The position numbers were made by a program, and so were the translations under genes. Shown here piece after piece: positions 6,861-11,090 of a stretch of 11,090 bases of DNA. The stretch covers positions 1 through 11,090 of the forward strand of contig JAFGJR010000254.1 in assembly GCA_016928975.1 (NCBI GenBank), written 5' to 3'. Numbering within the stretch: the first letter of the stretch is position 1; each line of letters opens with the position of its first letter. Under the pieces are notes generated by a model. That model was given only the letters and a program-made list of their open reading frames with translations, searched no databases and was not told where the DNA came from. The stretch is from Sedimentisphaerales bacterium (GTDB lineage: Bacteria > Planctomycetota > Phycisphaerae > Sedimentisphaerales > SG8-4).

Positions 6861-9455
6861 CTATTCAAGCTGCTGCGTAATGATCCAGTTGTCCAGCAAG
6901 GCGCCGTCTTCGCGGAAAGCAATCTCCAGGTTGTACACGCCCGGCTCCACCGTGAACAGCACCGTCGCATTGTCGTCGTCCATACTCTGGACCGGCACCT
7001 CGTGCCAGTCCGCGCCGTTCTCCAGGCCCCACCGAACCCAGCCGCTGACGTGATTGGTCGTGTTGGTCGTTGCGCCCTGCAGGCGGACCCAGAAGGAGTC
7101 GTCATAGCCCGTGGGGGCAATCACCCGACCGATGATCCGGTAGGTCCCGCCGCTGAGTCTAACCACATAGCTGGCCACACCGTTGTCCGGGGGGTCGTCG
7201 CTACTGCTGTCTCCGAAGGTCGCGATATAGGCGCCGCCCGAGGCATCCGCACGGTCAGAGTATGTCCGCATCGGCGCTACAATCGAATCGGCTGCCTCAG
7301 CCTCGATCCAGACCTCCTCCTGCGCCCGCTGCGGCGCTAGACGATAGAGCCCAATGTCGTCGAAGTACAGGGTGCCGACGCCGCCATTATCTACGCCAAT
7401 CGTCAGCTTCCGGACATCCGTCAGGTCTGTCTCGACCGCGGCCAGATCGACCGTCCACTGGATCCAGAACGCCTTGGTGAGATCAGAAGCAGCGCCGTCG
7501 TAGAGAACCGGGGCGTCGTTGATCTTCAGGTACAACCGACCTGTCGTGTTGTTGGCGATACCCTGGAAGTACAGCACTAGAGCCTGAGCCCCGCCTCGCG
7601 TCCAATCTTGCGGAATGTCGAACGTGCGGACCGCCTCGGAAAATACGTAGCCACCCGTGTTGGTGTAGATCATCGGCATGGACTGCCGACCTTCGCGGAC
7701 GACCGTTCGCTCGGCATAGGGGGGACCATCATAGCCGACTTGCGCCCCGTTGTCATCGATGCCGTAGCCATCGACCCAACTCTGCCAGATCACGCGATCA
7801 CCGTCCACATCGTCGTTGTAGCTCTCGAAATCGTCGACAACATATAAAGCCTGCGTCGTGAAGCTCCACACCTGCCCCGCCCACGAAATCACCGCATCAG
7901 CCTCATTGACCTCATCAATCCTCCAGTAGTACGTCCTGTCCAGCTCCAGCCCCGAAAGCGCGTACTGGTTCTCCCCTACCGTATCAATGAAGGACGTCCC
8001 ATCAGCCACCGTCTGCGCGTCCGTACCGAGATGAACGTCGTGCGACGTTGCGTCCCGGCCTGCACGCCAGCTCAACACCACCTCCGTATCCACATCGGTG
8101 GCCTCCGACGCCGGAGACGGCTGACGCGCATACGTCGGAATACAAAAGAACCGAACCTCGCTTAAGCCATGCTGACCCCTCGTCCCCCAACTGCTCTGCA
8201 CCACCAACCGCACGTACTGCGCCGTCACGCCTCCAAACTTCACCGTCGTGTTGCCCGTGTAACCAGGCTGGGACGTGCCCTGCAAGAACGTGAAATCACC
8301 CAACTCCGTCCAATGCTCCCCGTCCATTGAATGCTCGACCGTGACCTCTTTGAGCCCAAACTGCACTAGAAACTCCAGATCGCCGTTGTAGTTCCACACC
8401 CACAGCTCGTCCAGCTTGTAAGCCCGGTCGAACGCATACTGAATCCAGACCGGCTCTTCCGCCCCCGCCTCGCTCTGCCACATGTCCTTGGCCGCCGTGC
8501 CGTGCTCGTCTTGCTCGTTCAGTCCGGAACCGTTGACCGTGTTCTCCGGCCCGTAGCCCGGCGCAAAATTCGATGCCGTGGCCGTGACGTTCACTATGGG
8601 AATAGAACGTGGCTCCACGGTGAAACTCCAGACGTCGCCCTCGACAAGGGAATCGCCCGCACCGATTTCGTCGACGCGCCAGTAGTAGGTCTGGCCAAAA
8701 TCAAGGGACCCCATGGGATCGTATGCGTTGGCATCCCGGCCTTCGCCAACAAGCACACCCAGCGGATCGGCCCGGCGGGCACTGTTCACATCGGCAAGCA
8801 CCGTCCCAAGGTACACATCGTGTGCCTGGGCGTCCGTACCTGCCCTCCAACCGAGGATCACATCGATCGGCACATCAACGGCGCGGTCCTCCGGGATGGG
8901 ATCATCGGCTGCGACACTTGCGGCACAGGCGGCTATGCTGTACATCCTTCTGGAACCGCCATCATTCTGCGCGTACAGGGTCACCGTCCCGGCAGGGACA
9001 TTCAGGCTATACACGGTAGACCATACCGCATTGTCGCCCACACCTATCTGCTCATAGGTGGTCTCGAAGCCCATGTCCAGTACCCACTGCATCACACTTC
9101 CACCCAGGGAAGGGGCATCATTGGCGCTGTCGTCGCCTATGCGGTTATCCAGAAACAGGTATAATGTCGCAGGCCTGGCCAGCGTCACGTCCAGCTCGAA
9201 GTTGGCGTTCGTCTTGTCGTCATTGGCGAGCATGACGTAGTCGGCCCCCAGCAAGAATTCGGGGACCTCCAAGTACTGGTAGCCTCGGTCAACGAATACG
9301 ACGGCCCCCTCCTCGAGTCCCGCCGTAACGATTTGCGGCGGCGTGTTTTGACTGTAACGTACTTCCACACCAGCAATCAACTGCGCCTGCGCGACCTGTG
9401 CGGCACACATCCCGAGGGCCAATACCACGCATAGAATCAGCAGCTTGTGCGTCAT
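6861..9455 (-). CDS. secreted multidomain binding protein with F5/8 type C (discoidin-like) domain, 864 aa
   Basis: Exported, non-enzymatic by appearance, and probably a glycan- or surface-binding protein. Order: signal peptide 1-24 (AQA cleavage); unassigned beta-rich N-terminal domain 25-180; fibronectin-III-like module 186-281 (HDVYLGT, TYYWRVDE, VWSFTV); discoidin-like domain about 286-440 (NFAPGYGPENTVNGSG, WIQYAFD, LWVWNYNG, VRLVVQ); second fibronectin-III-like module 444-535 (HDVHLGT, TYYWRIDE, VWSFTT); 'VDDFESYND' jelly-roll-like module 539-706; C-terminal CBM6/35-like module about 714-864 (VWIEAEAADS). The start is the ATG at 9455, with GGAAGGAGG ending 6 nt upstream, directly before a clear signal peptide; the frame is open 168 nt further but that part does not resemble secreted protein. 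There is no LPXTG, PEP-CTERM or membrane anchor. The gene faces the prepilin-like gene. The ligand is unknown. Confidence 0.93.
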   Translation of the reverse strand: MTHKLLILCVVLALGMCAAQVAQAQLIAGVEVRYSQNTPPQIVTAGLEEGAVVFVDRGYQYLEVPEFLLGADYVMLANDDKTNANFELDVTLARPATLYLFLDNRIGDDSANDAPSLGGSVMQWVLDMGFETTYEQIGVGDNAVWSTVYSLNVPAGTVTLYAQNDGGSRRMYSIAACAASVAADDPIPEDRAVDVPIDVILGWRAGTDAQAHDVYLGTVLADVNSARRADPLGVLVGEGRDANAYDPMGSLDFGQTYYWRVDEIGAGDSLVEGDVWSFTVEPRSIPIVNVTATASNFAPGYGPENTVNGSGLNEQDEHGTAAKDMWQSEAGAEEPVWIQYAFDRAYKLDELWVWNYNGDLEFLVQFGLKEVTVEHSMDGEHWTELGDFTFLQGTSQPGYTGNTTVKFGGVTAQYVRLVVQSSWGTRGQHGLSEVRFFCIPTYARQPSPASEATDVDTEVVLSWRAGRDATSHDVHLGTDAQTVADGTSFIDTVGENQYALSGLELDRTYYWRIDEVNEADAVISWAGQVWSFTTQALYVVDDFESYNDDVDGDRVIWQSWVDGYGIDDNGAQVGYDGPPYAERTVVREGRQSMPMIYTNTGGYVFSEAVRTFDIPQDWTRGGAQALVLYFQGIANNTTGRLYLKINDAPVLYDGAASDLTKAFWIQWTVDLAAVETDLTDVRKLTIGVDNGGVGTLYFDDIGLYRLAPQRAQEEVWIEAEAADSIVAPMRTYSDRADASGGAYIATFGDSSSDDPPDNGVASYVVRLSGGTYRIIGRVIAPTGYDDSFWVRLQGATTNTTNHVSGWVRWGLENGADWHEVPVQSMDDDNATVLFTVEPGVYNLEIAFREDGALLDNWIITQQLE
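7851..8126 (-). repeat. second fibronectin-III-like module (internal repeat)
   Basis: It encodes residues 444-535 of the secreted protein: LSWRAGRDATSHDVHLGT, then TYYWRIDEV and VWSFTT. It matches the module at 8613-8900 in order and spacing, so the two flank the discoidin-like domain. Confidence 0.75.
8613..8900 (-). repeat. first fibronectin-III-like module (internal repeat)
   Basis: It encodes residues 186-281: LGWRAGTDAQAHDVYLGT, then TYYWRVDEI and VWSFTV. It is the partner of the repeat at 7851-8126. The motif set is typical of planctomycete extracellular proteins. Confidence 0.75.
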
Positions 9456-9461
9456 GACCAG

Positions 9462-9470
9462 CCTCCTTCC
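9462..9470 (-). promoter_or_regulatory. ribosome binding site fixing the multidomain protein start
   Basis: Read on the minus strand this is GGAAGGAGG, 6 nt before the ATG at 9455. It selects the ATG that begins the signal peptide over the upstream in-frame ATGs. Confidence 0.85.
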
Positions 9471-9609
9471 TACTCGAGTATCAGACGGTTGTGGTTCAGC
9501 CCCATGGCGAAGCACCCATCTCTCACGCGCGGTTGGACCGTCCCGTCCGCATGCCATCTTGACGCGTGAACCCACAGCAGAATTGCCTTCTCTCACCTCC
9601 ATCCCGTTT

Positions 9610-9627
9610 TGCCGTTTCAACACGGCA
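9610..9627 (-). repeat. small hairpin in the leader of the multidomain protein
   Basis: TGCCGT and ACGGCA form a perfect 6-bp stem with a 6-nt loop, about 155 nt upstream of the start at 9455. There is no T-run and no recognised riboswitch core around it. Confidence 0.3.
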
Positions 9628-9805
9628 GATGTCGCGAGCCCTTGCGCGCCGGGATCGCGCTGCCGAACGCGCCGTACCCCGCACGTCTCGGCCCAGCGCT
9701 ATCCTCCCAAAGCGTCGCAACTCCTGCCCCGGAGACTATGTCAATAGCTCCTGTCGTTGGGCCGCCCTAGCGCGGACAGGCCCTGCGACATCGTACACCC
9801 CTTTG

Positions 9806-9834
9806 ACTATACCAGGCTCAGGGGCCACGTGCAA
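9806..9834 (-). promoter_or_regulatory. candidate promoter of the multidomain protein gene
   Basis: On the minus strand TTGCAC (9834-9829), 17 nt, then TATAGT (9811-9806), a 5/6 -10 match preceded by TGG, giving an extended -10. Transcription would begin near 9800 and leave a leader of about 345 nt. No better promoter is obvious nearer the gene. Confidence 0.48.
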
Positions 9835-9980
9835 TAGGATTATCGGCAAACCGCACCGAATCGCGGCTCAGACTGTCGCCCGCGTCGGTCAACGATGCTG
9901 TTCGTCGGCCTGCGCTCATGTCGACGATGTTTCGCCGGCTCATCCCGACCGACACCGACACGCCTCTGGATGGGTCTGGG

Positions 9981-10036
9981 CCAGGGTGATACTCTCCCTG
10001 GGACGATCCCACGGGAAGTGGGGGCTGTGCTCCCAC
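9981..10036. repeat. tandem perfect hairpins in the intergenic region
   Basis: CCAGGG (9981-9986) pairs with CCCTGG (9996-10001), 6 bp. Seventeen bases later GTGGGGGC (10018-10025) pairs with GCTCCCAC (10029-10036), 8 bp with one G-T pair and a TGT loop. CCAC at 10009 offers an alternative partner for GTGG at 10018. The cluster is outside any gene and upstream of both candidate promoters; its function is unknown. Confidence 0.42.
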
Positions 10037-10197
10037 CCGGAATCATGGCACTCGCGACGGCACGATCACGAGCTTCGGAGGGAATCGGGGCCTCTGCCAA
10101 TCACGCGTATTCTCTCAGCCGTTGAGGTGTGGACACGGCCAGAACCAGACGCCCCGCAGAAGATGCCGCAGGACACAGGCACAAAACCAGATTTCTG

Positions 10198-10227
10198 TTG
10201 ATTCCCGCCTTGTACAGATGGTATAAG
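10198..10227 (+). promoter_or_regulatory. candidate promoter upstream of the DNRLRE-type gene
   Basis: TTGATT (10198-10203), an 18-nt spacer and TATAAG (10222-10227), preceded by TGG as an extended -10. The predicted start near 10234 would give a leader of about 520 nt before the ATG at 10755, or drive a separate small RNA. Confidence 0.42.
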
Positions 10228-10449
10228 TGAGACGAGAATATCTGCGATTTTCATCTATAGCCATTGAGCCGGGCGAAGGTTCAGGGGCAATACGGATGTC
10301 CGGACGGAGTCGACACTGGGTGGGGCGATGTTTGCGCGCGTGGGATCGGTCGTCCTGCCGATGGGAAGTCTGCATGGCCTGATTCACTGAGCCGCCCAGC
10401 TCGGGCCTATCAAGGAAGGAGGTCATAGCGAATCTGAGGAAACGTCATT

Positions 10450-10489
10450 TCGCGCGGAAGCTCTCGATGCTTTGTCGCAGCTTGCGCGA
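10450..10489 (+). repeat. bulged hairpin in the leader of the DNRLRE-type gene
   Basis: TCGCGC (10450-10455) pairs with GCGCGA (10484-10489) and AAGC (10458-10461) with GCTT (10480-10483). This makes a 10-bp stem with a two-base GG bulge and an 18-nt loop. Confidence 0.42.
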
Positions 10490-10638
10490 GGGCTGTCATG
10501 CAAGACGAAGTGAAGCATTTGGGTTAAGAAGGAGGGATCGGCATCGTTGCGTAGGGGTCTGTGCAGGCGTTTGCCATGGAGTTCCGCTGGCATCGATCGC
10601 GTAGGAGGCGCTTTGGGCCAGTGCCGAACAGCGTAGCC

Positions 10639-10658
10639 CCGGTTCCGGCCGGACCCGG
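10639..10658. repeat. GC-rich near-perfect palindrome, REP-like
   Basis: CCGGTTCCGG (10639-10648) and CCGGACCCGG (10649-10658) form a 20-bp palindrome with one mismatched pair, centred on TCCGGCCGGA. GCGTAGC precedes it, as at 95-101 before the hairpin in the mobile-like gene leader, so the two may belong to one interspersed family. Confidence 0.45.
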
Positions 10659-10676
10659 CAGAGCAATCGTGTATGT

Positions 10677-10733
10677 GTCGACGGGATAGGCGCTGCGAAG
10701 CTTGTCCTCGTGACCCTAGGGTTTTCGTTTTGT
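10677..10733 (+). terminator. hairpin plus T-rich tract before the DNRLRE-type gene, possible attenuator
   Basis: Nested pairs GTC/GAC (10677-10679 with 10712-10714), ACG/CGT, GGATA/TGTCC (10684-10688 with 10703-10707, one G-T pair) and GCT/AGC close on a GCGA tetraloop of GNRA type at 10695-10698. A T-rich tract (TTTTCGTTTTGTT, 10721-10733) follows after 6 nt, and the ribosome site begins at 10741. The placement suits a transcription attenuator or the expression part of a riboswitch. I do not recognise a ligand-binding core upstream. Confidence 0.42.
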
Positions 10734-10754
10734 TAGCTTGGAAGGAGGACAGTC

Positions 10755-11090
10755 ATGTCGAAGAAAATCACGTACTTGGCTTCAGTGTGCCTGATGCTGG
10801 TCTCAGTCGGCGGCGCTTCGGCCGCTATTTCCATCACGACTGAAGACGGCAGAGGTGCGGACACGTATCTTTCGAACGACAGCCAGAGCGGGATCGGCAC
10901 CAATGGCCCGGATGCCACACATGGCGCAGAAGTGAGGATGAGGGCGTTCCGCCAACTGACCGACGCGCGCTCTAAGGCGGGTTACATTCGGTTTGACCTC
11001 GCTGGCATAGGCGGCGACACGAGCGGCGCCACATTGACATTTGACGCGACCTATCTCAAGGGATCAGCAAAGACAGTGCAGGTCTATGGA
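10755..11090 (+). CDS. secreted DNRLRE/CBM96-like protein, N-terminal 112 residues (runs off the window)
   Basis: The start is supported by GAAGGAGG (10741-10748), 6 nt before the ATG. Residues 1-23 form a signal peptide (MSKK basic end, hydrophobic core, GGASA-A cleavage). The mature part begins with DTYLSNDSQSGIGTN (36-50), then AGYIRFDLAGIGG (75-87) and ATLTFDAT (92-99). This is the pattern of DNRLRE (CBM96-like) beta-sandwich domains, where D-x-Y/T-x-x precedes a 'shared-fate' strand ending in RFDL. Members bind polysaccharide or form part of large extracellular proteins. No stop occurs before the right edge, so length, later domains and any anchoring signal are unknown. It may be regulated through its long folded leader. 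Confidence 0.82.
   Translation, partial: MSKKITYLASVCLMLVSVGGASAAISITTEDGRGADTYLSNDSQSGIGTNGPDATHGAEVRMRAFRQLTDARSKAGYIRFDLAGIGGDTSGATLTFDATYLKGSAKTVQVYG

Larger units (their letters stand above)
9456..10754. other. 1.3-kb gene-free divergent intergenic region
   Basis: It lies between the divergent starts of the multidomain protein (minus) and the DNRLRE-type protein (plus). The longest open frame, 9566-10201 (plus), has no ribosome site, no recognisable domain and a cysteine-, arginine- and proline-rich composition typical of chance GC-rich frames. I see no tRNA, repeat array or transposase remnant. What it does hold: candidate promoters facing outwards (9806-9834 minus, 10198-10227 plus) implying leaders of about 345 and 520 nt, and hairpins at 9610-9627, 9981-10036, 10450-10489, 10639-10658 and 10677-10714. 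Regulatory RNA or a decayed gene cannot be excluded. Confidence 0.6.

Noticed and set aside
9456..9623. Upstream start for the multidomain secreted protein, adding up to 56 residues
   Set aside because: The extension would place a non-hydrophobic, Arg-rich segment before a clear signal peptide, and the strong ribosome site points to the ATG at 9455.
9566..10201. Open frame of 211 codons on the plus strand in the intergenic region
   Set aside because: No ribosome binding site, no domain and a Cys/Arg/Pro/Ser-rich chance-like composition; it also overlaps hairpins and the opposite-strand promoter.
10560..10740. Cyclic-di-GMP (GEMM) or cobalamin riboswitch before the DNRLRE-type gene
   Set aside because: The hairpin with a GNRA loop was suggestive, but the conserved core sequences of those classes are not present.

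Overview
The window looks like accessory chromosome of a GC-rich member of the Planctomycetota (Phycisphaerae/Sedimentisphaerales-like) or a neighbouring PVC lineage. This is inferred from gene style, not from a marker gene. The signs are a prepilin-like protein with a C-terminal DGHV box, secreted proteins built from the 'TYYWRVDE...WSFT' and 'VDDFESYND' modules common in that group, a DNRLRE-type secreted protein, and a GH127 enzyme beside a sodium:sugar symporter. There are six protein genes, no rRNA or tRNA gene, no CRISPR array and no recognisable insertion-sequence ends.

Layout. Positions 1-1724 hold a 510-residue protein of unknown function from a family I recall as a recurrent, mobile-like 'hypothetical protein'. 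Its leader is strongly folded, and a bulged hairpin of 13-14 bp buries the Shine-Dalgarno sequence and ends at the base before the start codon. Positions 1837-3465 (minus) encode a solute:sodium symporter and 3676-5706 (plus) a secreted GH127 (DUF1680) beta-L-arabinofuranosidase-like enzyme. These two are divergent, with a perfect TTGACA -35 box in the shared 210-bp spacer. Positions 5854-6663 (plus) encode a prepilin-like protein with its own promoter, followed by an open in-frame tail. Positions 6861-9455 (minus) encode an 864-residue secreted multidomain binding protein. A 1.3-kb gene-free divergent region (9456-10754) with promoters and hairpins separates it from a secreted DNRLRE-type protein that runs off the right edge at 11090.

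How the genes may work together. The GH127 enzyme is exported and would release L-arabinose or a related sugar from plant-type glycans or glycoproteins. The divergent symporter could import the product with sodium. The multidomain binding protein and the DNRLRE protein are plausible extracellular binding or surface-structure components, and the prepilin-like protein a pseudopilin-type surface or secretion component. No regulator, kinase or isomerase of a complete arabinose pathway lies in the window.

Best candidates for something undescribed: the family at 192-1724 with its structured leader, which carries a motif faintly like rolling-circle replication initiators; the apparent replacement of the GH127 general acid/base glutamate by glutamine; and the long structured leaders in 9456-10754.
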